Assembly: GCA_020072565.1 (NCBI GenBank)
Contig: JAIQGI010000013.1
Location: 1-64,000, forward strand
Origin: Terriglobia bacterium
GTDB taxonomy: Bacteria; Acidobacteriota; UBA6911
Direction: 5' to 3'
DNA: 64,000 bases
Part shown: positions 1 through 8,000 of the stretch, one piece after another
How the letters are laid out: every line of letters begins with the position of its first letter
Position numbering within the stretch: position 1 is the first letter of the stretch
Program-made: the position numbers and the translations under genes
The notes under the pieces: generated by a model
The model's input: only the letters and a program-made list of their open reading frames with translations
What the model was told of the DNA's origin: nothing
The model's database searches: none

Positions 1-2
1 AG

Positions 3-2120
3 CACGAAACCGCCGTGAGAAGTGCGCTGGAAGCGGGAGAGTCTGTCCCGCCCGACGTCCTGAGAGATTACCCGGAACTCGCCAAGCCGCGCCCGGTCTC
101 CGAAGCCGCCGGCCAGTTCGCACAGACTGAGGTGGACCGTCGCGCCGAAACGTCGGCCACCTTCGTTGACAGGGTAATCAATGGCAAGGGCAGTTGGTCC
201 GACAAGCGCAAGCAACTCGGCCTTGAGAACTACGGTCGCTATGACATTCAGCGATTCCCGGATGTCCCTATCAGCAAGTATGAGCGGCAGAGCTTGATTG
301 ACAGGATGATGGCCGAGACGAAAGAAGTCACCGGCCTGACGCCCACGGGCGAGCGGGCAAAATCCGCTCCGGCCAAGCCGACCGTCCGCAGCCTCTTCGG
401 GGACGATGCAGGGTTCTTCAAGTTCCGCGATCGGCCGGGAATAGACGATGATCCGCAAATGAAGGTGATCTTTGATCGGCTGGAACGAGCGGAAAAGAAT
501 GCCCGCCACCTGACGCTTGACGCGCTTCCACGGGCCGGGGAAGAGGATGTCCCGGGCTCACACATGCACGTGGTCAGCTGGATCAGGTCGGCGGATCAGG
601 CTCTCTCTCGCCAACCGGAAACCGCTCCGGTTGCCAGGGAGATCAAGTATGCTGCGCGTGACAAGAAGCGGGCAATGCAGCATTACGACGACGTGGCGAA
701 CCGGATCATAAAAGGCAACGGCATCAAGAAAAACTCTCAAGAGGATCGGATGGTAAAGGACCTCCTGGACGAGTCCTACACTCACCTGACGCCCGACAAA
801 CTGCTCCGGAGCACAATCTACAGCGGCAACAAGCTGGCTGCCATCAAAGCGGCTGAGCAGCTGAGAAACGAGGTCTTCGAGCCGATCATCAACGAGATTC
901 GCGGAGACGCCGAGCTTATCGAGATCATCGGCAAGCGCGGTTACATCCACGGCTATTTCCCGCACTGGGAGGCGGACATGCGCGCGAAGTTCGGCTCGGG
1001 TGCGCCCGCGATGATGCGGAATCTCCTGCCGCAGCGGTTCATGTCGGCTTTTCTCAAAGAGCGCGAGGCCGAGGACTGGACCGGGAACGTCTCAATTTAT
1101 GACGTGGTGCCGGCCTACATCAACAGCACCATGAAGACCATCCACGACATCCCGGCCTATAACCGGGCACTTGAGCACATCAAGACCCTACCCGAGGGAT
1201 CGGCCAGGGACTTCGCGCAGTGGTACGCGGATAACTACATCGGCCAGCCCAAGAAAGAGGGCCTGCTCCACAACTGGGACGCCTACCAGAAGTTCAGCCG
1301 ATGGCTGGCGAACCGCTATTACGATAACCTGATCGGCCTGAACTATAAAACTTGGTTTCTGAACCTCGGGCAGACGATGACAAACACATTCCCGGAGCTG
1401 GGCGCGAGGTACACGGCCAAGGGCATCGCAGCGCTGTTTACCAAGGAAGGGCGCGAGAAGTTTCACGATAGCGGGCTTCTGTTCGACTATCCAGGCATTG
1501 AGTCGGGCATTCTCAAGGAAGGCCTGAAGAGAATAATCCTCCACGGAGGCATGGCAGCAGGCGAGTACGTCAATCGCGGGATCGCCTACCTCGGGGGACT
1601 GGAGCAGGCAAAGGACATACACTTGGTCGGCCGTGCGGCTGAGATGCACGCGATGGACGTTGTGGACAAGACCCAGTTTGCTTACGGCAAGGAATCCGCG
1701 ATTCGATACCTCGAAAACATTCCGCCTGACCTGCGCACGTTCCAGACCTTCCCGCTTAAGGAAGCTGAGTTCGTGGGGAATCTGGTGTCTGATGCCGTCC
1801 ACGGCGGCGCGAGGGAGCGGGCGAAGCTGACGCGATTCCTCATGGTGAACGTTGCGCTGCCCGTGGGCCTCGCGGCTGCCGGTGTGCCAGTGGGCAGGAT
1901 GTTCATCGATATCTTCGATCTGATTCCAAAGCCGTTTCGCACGTTTCAGCTGCAAGCGAAGTTGATGGCCTGGTTGAGAGCCGTGGGCGTGGGCGTCAAG
2001 GAAGCAGTCACAGGTGAGCACGTCAAGGGGGTTCCAAAGGTGGACCCGGCTGACATACCGATGGACATTCTCATGGGGCTCTGGAACGCCTTCGGCCCGG
2101 CGGCCAACATAGCGAGATAG
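3..2120 (+). CDS. Large phage protein, 5' end outside window
   Basis: The frame is open to the left edge of the window; the first visible codons encode HETAV, running straight into the rest, so the true start lies upstream. At least 706 residues are visible. The first part (around V-x-x-AL-x-AGE-x-VPPDVL-x-DYPELA) resembles, from memory, a linker seen in very large phage polyvalent proteins. The C-terminal third has hydrophobic stretches near ALPVGLAAAGVPVG and no catalytic motif that I recognise. It precedes the His/Asp repeat gene in the same direction. A virion-internal or ejected protein is possible, but this is inference. I am confident it is a real coding region and not confident of its function. 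Confidence 0.75.
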   Translation, partial: HETAVRSALEAGESVPPDVLRDYPELAKPRPVSEAAGQFAQTEVDRRAETSATFVDRVINGKGSWSDKRKQLGLENYGRYDIQRFPDVPISKYERQSLIDRMMAETKEVTGLTPTGERAKSAPAKPTVRSLFGDDAGFFKFRDRPGIDDDPQMKVIFDRLERAEKNARHLTLDALPRAGEEDVPGSHMHVVSWIRSADQALSRQPETAPVAREIKYAARDKKRAMQHYDDVANRIIKGNGIKKNSQEDRMVKDLLDESYTHLTPDKLLRSTIYSGNKLAAIKAAEQLRNEVFEPIINEIRGDAELIEIIGKRGYIHGYFPHWEADMRAKFGSGAPAMMRNLLPQRFMSAFLKEREAEDWTGNVSIYDVVPAYINSTMKTIHDIPAYNRALEHIKTLPEGSARDFAQWYADNYIGQPKKEGLLHNWDAYQKFSRWLANRYYDNLIGLNYKTWFLNLGQTMTNTFPELGARYTAKGIAALFTKEGREKFHDSGLLFDYPGIESGILKEGLKRIILHGGMAAGEYVNRGIAYLGGLEQAKDIHLVGRAAEMHAMDVVDKTQFAYGKESAIRYLENIPPDLRTFQTFPLKEAEFVGNLVSDAVHGGARERAKLTRFLMVNVALPVGLAAAGVPVGRMFIDIFDLIPKPFRTFQLQAKLMAWLRAVGVGVKEAVTGEHVKGVPKVDPADIPMDILMGLWNAFGPAANIAR

Positions 2121-2217
2121 ACGGCGCAGCAAACGGGATTGATCGAGCAGAAGAAAAAGGCGGCGAAGTGAACGAACGGTTTTTGTTAACAGAATTCGGA
2201 CCGAAGGGAGTTGCCTA

Positions 2218-3339
2218 ATGACTCAGATTCCGGCGCCGCCCCTGCGCACGCCGATCACGGTCAGCAAGAGCGGGCAGGTCGACCTCTCCGCAAATCAAGT
2301 GTGGGCGCGCTGGCTTCAGTCCATTTCGGCCTGGATCGCGGATAATGACGTTGATGTGTACACGGATGCCAACCATTTTGACGATAGCCATACGGACGGC
2401 CACGGCGACGTGGATCATGGAGACACAGCTCACAGTGACGGAGTCCATGGGGATGCGACCCACGGCGATACCCATTCGGACACGGCCCACAGCGACGTTG
2501 CCCATGGGGATGGAAGCCACAGCGACAGCCATACCGATGAGTCCCACAGCGACAGCCACACGGACACGGCGCACACCGACAGCCCCTATGTGGACACGCC
2601 CCACTGGGATGAGGTGCACTGCGATACGGCGCACACCGATACCCATGGCGACGAGGCTCACGATGATACGTCGCACTCGGATACGGCGCATTCAGACGAA
2701 GATCATGTGGATGACGCCTATCAGGATGTGGCCTATCAGGATGTGCCTTATGGCGATCACAACGACGGCGAGATGGTGCCGACTCATACGGACGACCCCT
2801 ATGTCGATGTCCCCCATGATGACGTGGCCCATGGAGATACACCTCACTCGGATGTACCCCATGAGGATACGGCCCACAGCGACGGCGCGCCGCATTCGGA
2901 CACCTACTTCGACGCGCCGCATTCCGACAATGCACATGAGGACGTGCCCCATGCCGACATCGGGTATTCAGACATCCCCCATGAAGACGTTTACTCCGAT
3001 GGCGCTTATGGGGATAGTCACGAAGACAGTGCGCACCTTGACACCTCGCACCTCGATTCGGCCCACGTCGACACACCCCATAGCGACTCAGGGCACGCCG
3101 ATGCGCATACGGACAGCGCCCACACCGATTCGGCGCATTCCGACAACCCGCACGCCGACCAGAGCCACACGGACGGGGCTTACACGGATACCGCCCACAC
3201 CGACACGCCGCATGACGATGGGCATGGGGATGCCGTGCACATGGATCACACCGACACCGGGCATGAGGACGTGATCCATCAGGATTTCCATAACGACGCG
3301 GCCTATGACGACGTGGCGCACGGAGACAGTTACGCATGA
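2218..3339 (+). CDS. His/Asp tetrapeptide-repeat phage protein
   Basis: A 373-residue protein. Residues 1 to about 40 are ordinary sequence (MTQIPAPPLRTP..., with WARWLQSISAWI) of the kind that opens many small phage structural proteins. From about residue 44 to the C-terminus it is an almost unbroken tetrapeptide repeat, roughly x-H-x-D, where x is usually A, P, S or T before His and S, T, G, E or V before Asp; Tyr sometimes replaces His. There are about 80 units. The DNA repeats with a 12-base period but codons vary, so the repeat is kept at protein level. The start follows the ribosome site GGGAG. The next gene overlaps by ATGA. Function unknown; alternating His and Asp suggests metal binding (inference). 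Confidence 0.85.
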   Translation: MTQIPAPPLRTPITVSKSGQVDLSANQVWARWLQSISAWIADNDVDVYTDANHFDDSHTDGHGDVDHGDTAHSDGVHGDATHGDTHSDTAHSDVAHGDGSHSDSHTDESHSDSHTDTAHTDSPYVDTPHWDEVHCDTAHTDTHGDEAHDDTSHSDTAHSDEDHVDDAYQDVAYQDVPYGDHNDGEMVPTHTDDPYVDVPHDDVAHGDTPHSDVPHEDTAHSDGAPHSDTYFDAPHSDNAHEDVPHADIGYSDIPHEDVYSDGAYGDSHEDSAHLDTSHLDSAHVDTPHSDSGHADAHTDSAHTDSAHSDNPHADQSHTDGAYTDTAHTDTPHDDGHGDAVHMDHTDTGHEDVIHQDFHNDAAYDDVAHGDSYA

Positions 3340-3668
3340 CTCTTGACCTAACCACCTATCGAGTGAAAAGGGGAGGTGCTCAGGTACAGGCGGGGGCGAG
3401 ATCGCGCCTCCTGAGCCAGTACAGAGGCCAATTTATGGCAATTCGACAAGCAAAACTCTGCAGCACGCCCGGATGCGGCAAGTTGACTCATTCTGGGCTG
3501 TGCGTCGACTGCCGGCGGCGGAAGCGGGCGAGCTCGGGGAAAGACCGGCGCGGGGCCGTGGGGTACTGCCAGCACTGCGGGCAGAATATCTATGAAACGT
3601 TCAGCGCGCACCTGGACAAGTGCGAGGCATACCGCACCTGGTCGGGGCCGTCTCGAATTGTCGTGTAA
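3336..3668 (+). CDS. Small double zinc-finger phage protein
   Basis: The start overlaps the stop of the preceding gene (ATGA), which suggests coupled translation. A second possible start is the ATG at 3435, preceded by AGAGG. From there the protein begins MAIRQAKLC and carries two cysteine clusters: C-x4-C with a later C-x2-C (CSTPGCGKLT ... CVDC), like the zinc-binding head of some phage HNH proteins, then a C-x2-C ... H-x3-C finger (CQHCGQ ... HLDKC). No HNH catalytic residues are visible. A DNA- or nucleoprotein-binding role is likely only from the fingers. Which start is used is open. Confidence 0.65.
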   Translation: MTLDLTTYRVKRGGAQVQAGARSRLLSQYRGQFMAIRQAKLCSTPGCGKLTHSGLCVDCRRRKRASSGKDRRGAVGYCQHCGQNIYETFSAHLDKCEAYRTWSGPSRIVV

Positions 3669-3783
3669 AGCCCGCCACTGAATCGAGGCGACGAAGCCAT
3701 ATGATGAGCCGTAAAAAACGAGAAGTCTTCTCACAATGCGTAGCTACGCATTATTTCGATATTCTGGAGGCAGGCAGAGAGGT

Positions 3784-3987
3784 ATGGAACCACAGAAAAA
3801 GATCCCGTGCGAGAATTGCGGCAAGCTTTTCTATCCCGAACGCCCCTGGCAGAGGTTCTGCTCGACGCACTGCCGGGTCATAGCCTGGGGCCGGCGACAT
3901 CCCCGGTTGCCGATCGCAGAGGGTTTCCATGTAGAGGTGGTACCGGATGAGCCGGCCGGGAATCCGGCGGCAAAAGAGAGGACCTGA
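3784..3987 (+). CDS. Small zinc-ribbon protein
   Basis: A 67-residue protein starting MEPQKKIPCENC. It has a C-x2-C ... C-x3-C zinc ribbon (CENCGKLFYP, then FCSTHC), a pattern found in many short phage and bacterial proteins that probably bind nucleic acid or protein. The frame is open upstream to 3736, but the ATG at 3784 follows an AGAGAGG purine run and puts the zinc ribbon near the N-terminus, so I prefer it. It lies in a run of small + strand genes between the repeat protein and the integrase. No specific function can be given. Confidence 0.6.
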   Translation: MEPQKKIPCENCGKLFYPERPWQRFCSTHCRVIAWGRRHPRLPIAEGFHVEVVPDEPAGNPAAKERT

Positions 3988-4016
3988 CATGCGGGATTCT
4001 GTGATACGCTTCCGCC

Positions 4017-4304
4017 ATGCCAGAAGCTGCCGCTTACACGCGCAGCACACCACAAGACCGCTGCTCTCTCTGCAGGAGCCGGGAGGGGCCTTTTCACTTC
4101 GAAGAGCGACCTACCGGGTTCAACCTGGAGTTGCAATCCTGGCCGTACTGCGGAAACTGCTGGACGGATAAAAACACTTCAGGAAAATTACCGGAAGTGA
4201 AGGTAACCTCTCGCCCGTGCGCGCGAAAAGAAATGCCCGCGATCCTTGGTCAAAATGCAATGGATACTTGTCATCCCGCGTCACCGGCAAGGCGGCGTTG
4301 GTGA
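4017..4304 (+). CDS. Possible small zinc-ribbon protein
   Basis: A 95-residue reading frame with two C-x2-C pairs (CSLCRSREGP and YCGNCWTD), consistent with a zinc ribbon, as in its neighbours. The C-terminal 40 residues look less ordered and less gene-like, and the ribosome site upstream is poor. Two other frames overlap the same stretch without recognisable motifs. I keep this frame because of the cysteine spacing. Confidence 0.4.
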   Translation: MPEAAAYTRSTPQDRCSLCRSREGPFHFEERPTGFNLELQSWPYCGNCWTDKNTSGKLPEVKVTSRPCARKEMPAILGQNAMDTCHPASPARRRW

Positions 4305-4387
4305 AAGAAACAGCTTGAAAAACCTCAACCATGCGCATACCATCAACGCTAGTTCCTTCGCGTGTGACAACGCGGAGTGAATAGCGT

Positions 4388-4931
4388 CTGGCAGGCGCGA
4401 ACCTCTCAGCCCCGTAAAGGGCAAGGAGGAATCCATGGAGGAATCCATGACAATCAACTTTTCCAACCTCGAAAAACTCTCCAAAAAGATTAACGAAGCC
4501 TCGGACGAACTCACAAAAGCGCTGACATGCATCAATGAAAAACTCAATTCACTGAATCTCGGCCTAGAGGTTTGGTGCAGTGCCCCTCTCGATTCTGAGC
4601 CCGAATCATCTCAAAATCCCGACGAAAACGAAATACCCACGGAACAGATTTTCTATCTCGGTTATGGAAAACTGGCTGATAAATGGGGAATTCTTGTCAG
4701 AAATGAGAGATGGACAGACCCATCAAATTATCGGGATAGAGAACGGGTTTGTACGATCGAAACATCTTTTCTTCTCAGCTCTTCGCGGGCGTTGAGAATA
4801 AAGGCTATCAACGAGATTCCCGCCCTGATTTCTCTTCTGGAGGAAGAGGGTGAGAGTTTCACCAAGTCAGTCAGCAAAGCCAAGGAATTGGCCGACGAAC
4901 TCTAAACCATAATCCGGTTCGCGCCTGCCAG
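4388..4931. repeat. Gene cassette bounded by perfect 16-bp inverted repeats
   Basis: CTGGCAGGCGCGAACC at 4388-4403 is repeated as its exact reverse complement GGTTCGCGCCTGCCAG at 4916-4931. The pair encloses a single gene that is visibly richer in A and T than its neighbours. The repeats could be ends of a small mobile cassette or could pair in RNA as a terminator. No target-site duplication is obvious. Confidence 0.65.
4435..4905 (+). CDS. Hypothetical coiled-coil protein, possible prophage cargo
   Basis: A 156-residue protein that I do not recognise. The N-terminal 40 residues are heptad-like (LEKLSKKINEASDELTKAL), followed by a mixed middle (YLGYGKLADKWGILVRNERW) and a helical C-terminus (LISLLEEEGESFTKSVSKAKEL). 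Its codons are noticeably more A/T-rich than the flanking genes. The ribosome site and start are tandemly duplicated: GGAGGAATCCAT occurs twice in a row, giving two in-frame ATGs at 4435 and 4447. It is flanked by perfect inverted repeats. These features suggest a horizontally acquired 'moron'-type cargo gene with its own expression. The function is not inferable from sequence. Confidence 0.7.
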   Translation: MEESMTINFSNLEKLSKKINEASDELTKALTCINEKLNSLNLGLEVWCSAPLDSEPESSQNPDENEIPTEQIFYLGYGKLADKWGILVRNERWTDPSNYRDRERVCTIETSFLLSSSRALRIKAINEIPALISLLEEEGESFTKSVSKAKELADEL

Positions 4932-4940
4932 CGATTTCGC

Positions 4941-4970
4941 TTGACATACAACACGGGTACACGTATCGTT
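4941..4970 (+). promoter_or_regulatory. Promoter of the small RHH gene
   Basis: TTGACA at 4941-4946 is followed after 17 bases by TATCGT at 4964-4969, a good sigma-70-type pair. The spacer and -10 region contain the near-repeats ACACGGGTAC and ACACGTATCG, which could be bound by the ribbon-helix-helix product for autoregulation (inference). Confidence 0.55.
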
Positions 4971-4975
4971 TAAGT

Positions 4976-5125
4976 ATGAACAAACAAAAACTTACCCTAA
5001 CCGTGGATGATCGCCTGATAGAGCCCATGAAGATCATGGCCGTGAAGCTCAAGCGCAGCCTGAGCGATATCACGGAGGAACTCTATCGGGAATTTCTGAA
5101 GCGCGAAGGAAAACCGAAACGATAA
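4976..5125 (+). CDS. Ribbon-helix-helix regulator, 49 aa
   Basis: A very short gene starting ATG just downstream of a good promoter. The product MNKQKLTLTVDDRL ... KRSLSDITEELYREFL has the ribbon-helix-helix pattern of Arc/CopG/ParD-like proteins: a short beta strand with alternating residues (KLTLTV), a helix beginning with a charged segment (LIEPMKIMAVKLKR), a turn, S-x-SDIT at the start of the second helix, and a final amphipathic helix. Such proteins bind DNA as dimers and often control themselves; many are antitoxins. No obvious toxin is adjacent, since the next genes are hypothetical phage proteins, so a phage repressor-like or orphan role is equally likely. Confidence 0.7.
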   Translation: MNKQKLTLTVDDRLIEPMKIMAVKLKRSLSDITEELYREFLKREGKPKR

Positions 5126-5199
5126 CCGCAGAGAGCGGGCCTGCCAGCTGGCGAAACAGCCGACAAGCCCTAACCCTGCATTCCTCACGAAAGGAAAGC

Positions 5200-5448
5200 A
5201 TGGCTAGACCCAGTTTACACAAAGTCACACCCGCAGCAGAAGCAAAACCGCAGCAGACCTCGTTTGAAGCCGAATGGCTCGAAAAGATCGGCCATCGCCT
5301 GGAATTCCTGGGCGACCTGATGTATGACCGGCAAGACGAACTCGGCACCAGCGACCTGAGCGTCGGCATTGAATCCCTGGTTTCGTACTTCAGCCACGAA
5401 ATTCTGCGTGGCGCCGAATTGCTCAAGCAGAAGGGCGGCGCGGCATGA
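5200..5448 (+). CDS. Hypothetical phage protein
   Basis: An 82-residue protein (MARPSLHKVTPAAEAK ...) that is mostly helical in the second half (WLEKIGHRLEFLGDLMYD; VGIESLVSYFSHEILRGAELL). A ribosome site GAAAGGAAAG precedes the ATG, and its stop overlaps the start of the following gene (ATGA), so the two are probably translated together. No domain is recognised. Confidence 0.6.
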   Translation: MARPSLHKVTPAAEAKPQQTSFEAEWLEKIGHRLEFLGDLMYDRQDELGTSDLSVGIESLVSYFSHEILRGAELLKQKGGAA

Positions 5449-5942
5449 AAACCAAACTATCAAAATCCGCACCACCAACGCCACAAAAACCCGCAGCACC
5501 CGAACCCCCGGCAGAGAGCAAGGGGCGTCCTTACGTCTCGGCCTTTTTCCCGCCTGCCCGTAAGAAGATGCTGGATGAACTGCTACGCATTCTCGGCAAA
5601 GCGATGCCGAACAAACGCGCATCGGAAGCCGAGCCGATCATCACGAAATTCATGGAAGCCTTCAACAGGCACATGGAGGAGGCAACGGGAATTTTCGCCC
5701 TGGACGACGTTGGGATCAATATCACCGCCCTTGATGAAATTGTGCACCTTTATCACTGCCTCGATGGCCTGCTGGACATGCTGGACCAACTGCCACAGGA
5801 TAGCGCGGAGAACAGTCTTGCCGATATTCTCCGGCCTGCCGTCCACTGGTTCTGGTGTGTTGTGTCGAGCGACTTTCCGGACCTGAAGTTGATCCGTGAG
5901 CGTCTGGTCGCTGCTGGCTACGGTCCCCACATTCAAGGTTAG
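5445..5942 (+). CDS. Hypothetical phage protein
   Basis: A 165-residue protein with a Pro/Ala/Lys-rich N-terminus (PPTPQKPAAPEPPAES) and a helical body (KKMLDELLRILGKAMP; ITKFMEAFNRHMEEATG; LDEIVHLYHCLDGLLDML). It is translationally coupled to the gene before it by a 4-base overlap. No domain is recognised; the acidic, helical body would fit an adaptor or regulatory protein, but nothing in the sequence decides this. Confidence 0.6.
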   Translation: MKTKLSKSAPPTPQKPAAPEPPAESKGRPYVSAFFPPARKKMLDELLRILGKAMPNKRASEAEPIITKFMEAFNRHMEEATGIFALDDVGINITALDEIVHLYHCLDGLLDMLDQLPQDSAENSLADILRPAVHWFWCVVSSDFPDLKLIRERLVAAGYGPHIQG

Positions 5943-5957
5943 GAAAGGCGGCGGCGC

Positions 5958-6173
5958 ATGAGCAAACCCAAACGGAAAGCAAAAGGCAAATCCGCTCTGA
6001 AATCAAGGATGCTCGCCGTTCTCGCGCTTGATGCAGCTATCCAACGGGTCAGGGCGCTCGCAAAGCAATGCGCGAGTATGACCGACGAATTGAACGGCCT
6101 GAATGGCTTTCTCGGCAACATGATAATTGAGGGCAAAGGGAACATTGTCGGCTGGACCGACGAAAAAGAGTAA
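5958..6173 (+). CDS. Small basic hypothetical protein
   Basis: A 71-residue protein with a strongly basic start (MSKPKRKAKGKSALKSR) followed by a single long helix (LALDAAIQRVRALAKQCASMTDELNGL). It begins 15 bases after the preceding stop, with AGGAAAGG as a ribosome site. No family is recognised. Confidence 0.5.
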   Translation: MSKPKRKAKGKSALKSRMLAVLALDAAIQRVRALAKQCASMTDELNGLNGFLGNMIIEGKGNIVGWTDEKE

Positions 6174-6217
6174 ACGACATTCCGGGCCCGGGGCGACTCG
6201 GGCTCTGGAGGGCCTGC

Positions 6218-6427
6218 ATGAAGATCCGCCTTTTCTGCGACGTCGGGGAAACGCTCATAATCGACCACGCCCGGGGCTGTCTGCGCTATCGCGGATCTTC
6301 CCGAGTGGTCGACGGCGCCACCCTGCATGCAGACCCGAAAGCCCGGATCTTCACGGATTCACCCGAGCGGGTCTGCCTGGCTCTCGGGATACCGTTTCCC
6401 GATCCGCAGGTGATTGAAGAGCAGTGA
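6218..6427 (+). CDS. Small hypothetical protein
   Basis: A 69-residue protein starting MKIRLFCDVGETLIIDH. The ATG follows CTGGAGGGCCTGC, a clear ribosome site. The short beta-strand-rich sequence carries no motif that I recognise. Its start DVGETL superficially recalls a HAD motif I, but the second Asp is missing and the protein is far too short for that fold. Confidence 0.5.
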   Translation: MKIRLFCDVGETLIIDHARGCLRYRGSSRVVDGATLHADPKARIFTDSPERVCLALGIPFPDPQVIEEQ

Positions 6428-6473
6428 ACCATCAACCGGGGCTCTGGCGCCGGGCTGGAGCCCCTGGAGGACT

Positions 6474-6758
6474 ATGGGAAACCTAATCCAGTTCCCGAAC
6501 ATAGACCGCAGCAAGATCGCTGAATGGGAGGGTGGATGTCCGAAATGTGGCGGCGTTGATGGCTTGCTGAACATCGGGCCAGACCACTTCTGCGTATGCC
6601 ACAAACACAAGGCGAAATGGTACCGGGGCTCAAATCTACTCAGCGGGTGGCAGCAGGAAACGGAAGAGGATTGGCAGAAAAACGCCGTCCTGCTTGCTGG
6701 CTATCGGGAAGTTGAACCTATATTCCCACCAAGAGCGGGAGAAAGTGTTGAGGTCTAA
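6474..6758 (+). CDS. Zinc-ribbon protein upstream of integrase
   Basis: The product starts MGNLIQFPNIDRSKIAEW and has a CPKCGG ... CVCHKHK zinc-binding pattern, followed by a Trp-rich region (WYRGSNLLSGWQQETEEDW). The start follows CTGGAGGACT; an upstream in-frame start at 6414 has no ribosome site. The stop is three bases before the integrase start, so the two genes are probably co-transcribed. It may modulate excision or replication, as small genes beside integrases often do, but this is only context. Confidence 0.6.
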   Translation: MGNLIQFPNIDRSKIAEWEGGCPKCGGVDGLLNIGPDHFCVCHKHKAKWYRGSNLLSGWQQETEEDWQKNAVLLAGYREVEPIFPPRAGESVEV

Positions 6759-6761
6759 CCC

Positions 6762-8000
6762 ATGGGAGTCAAAGTCAGAGAGAAGGTGAAAGGATCGGGC
6801 GTGTGGTGGGTGTTCGTCAACCACGACGGCGAGCGCTCCTCGACCCAGGTCGGAAGCTTGAAGGCCGCGAACCGGACCAAGGAAGACTTCGAGCACAGGG
6901 TTGCCCTCGGGCTGGAGCTATTCCCGGAGCGGAAGCCGGCGCCCACGGTTCCGACCTTCGAGAAATACTACGAAAAGTTTGAGCGCACTTACTTGAGCGC
7001 GTCCTGCCGGGAATCGACGGTTGACAGATACGACCAGGATTTCAGGCTACACCTCAAGCCAAAGCTCGGAGCCGTACCGCTCAACGAAATCGCGCGCGAG
7101 CAAATCAAGGAACTCATTGCCGACATGATGGCGAAAGGGCTGTCGCGAAACTCGATCCGGAACACGATGGCGACTCTTCGCGTGACGCTGAATCAGGCGA
7201 TCGAGGACGAACTCATAATAAGCAACCCCGCAACGAAGCTCAGCAAGTTCTTCAAGCAGGCAAAGGCGAAACGCAAGTTTGACTTTCTGACAGCGGAAGA
7301 GGTACCGCCGTTGCTTCGGGCAGCCAGGGACAGGGACGCCAGACGGAAAAGCGACGCTCCGGAATACTTTCCCCTGTTTCTCTGCGCGATCCATACGGGG
7401 ATGCGCGAGGGCGAGCTCGCCGGCCTGCAGTGGGCCGATATCGACTGGAACGGCCGTTTCATCCTGGTCGAGCGCAGCGTGGCGGATGGGAAGGTAAGTC
7501 CCACCAAGACGGACAAGGCCCGGCGCGTCGACATGTCCGATGATCTCATTGAGGAACTGTCCGGATACCGCCGGCGCCGGCTTGAGGCCGCGATGAGGGA
7601 CGGCAGGAACGAATTGCCGGAATGGGTCTTTTCCTCCAGCCGGGGGACGGCGCTCGATGTTCGCAACGTCTCGAAACGGGAGTTTCCGAGGTGCCTTGCA
7701 AAAGCAAAGCTGCGCCGGATTCGCTTCCATGACCTGCGCCATACCTTCGCCTCGTTGCTGATCCAGAACGGCGAATCCCTGGCCTACGTGAAGGAACAAC
7801 TCGGGCACTCCAGCATCAAGATCACGGTCGACGTCTACGGCCACCTGGTTCCCGGGGCGAACCGGCAGGCGGTCTGCAAACTGCCATCTTTGAACGGATC
7901 GAAGGCGAAGGAAGAAACTACCCGAACGGAGCCTGAATCCGCACCCCAGGCGCACCCTGCGAAGTTGGCGGCTGTAAGTGATACGCCCGACAGGACTTGA
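6762..8000 (+). CDS. int: Tyrosine recombinase / phage integrase
   Basis: A 412-residue site-specific recombinase that cuts and rejoins att sites. The N-terminal 60 residues resemble the AP2-like arm-binding domain, residues about 65-160 are the SAM-like core-binding domain (TFEKYYEKFERTYL onward), and the C-terminal catalytic domain shows the Arg in HTGMREGEL (about 215), HDLRHTFASLL (His about 323, Arg about 326), the LGHSS box and the nucleophilic Tyr in VDVYGHL (about 358). All key residues are present, so it should be active. The stop codon TGA lies inside a tRNA-like T-loop that forms the probable attachment site, the usual place for an integrase gene at the end of an integrated element. 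Confidence 0.93.
   Translation: MGVKVREKVKGSGVWWVFVNHDGERSSTQVGSLKAANRTKEDFEHRVALGLELFPERKPAPTVPTFEKYYEKFERTYLSASCRESTVDRYDQDFRLHLKPKLGAVPLNEIAREQIKELIADMMAKGLSRNSIRNTMATLRVTLNQAIEDELIISNPATKLSKFFKQAKAKRKFDFLTAEEVPPLLRAARDRDARRKSDAPEYFPLFLCAIHTGMREGELAGLQWADIDWNGRFILVERSVADGKVSPTKTDKARRVDMSDDLIEELSGYRRRRLEAAMRDGRNELPEWVFSSSRGTALDVRNVSKREFPRCLAKAKLRRIRFHDLRHTFASLLIQNGESLAYVKEQLGHSSIKITVDVYGHLVPGANRQAVCKLPSLNGSKAKEETTRTEPESAPQAHPAKLAAVSDTPDRT

Noticed and set aside
2380-3330. CRISPR array
   Set aside because: The 12-base periodicity has no constant repeat and no spacers; it is a protein repeat in frame.
2261-3355. Long minus-strand frame (364 aa, Arg/His/Cys-rich) opposite the repeat gene
   Set aside because: It is the complement of the 12-base repeat coding the x-H-x-D protein; composition is low-complexity, and the + strand has the ribosome site and coupling to the next gene.
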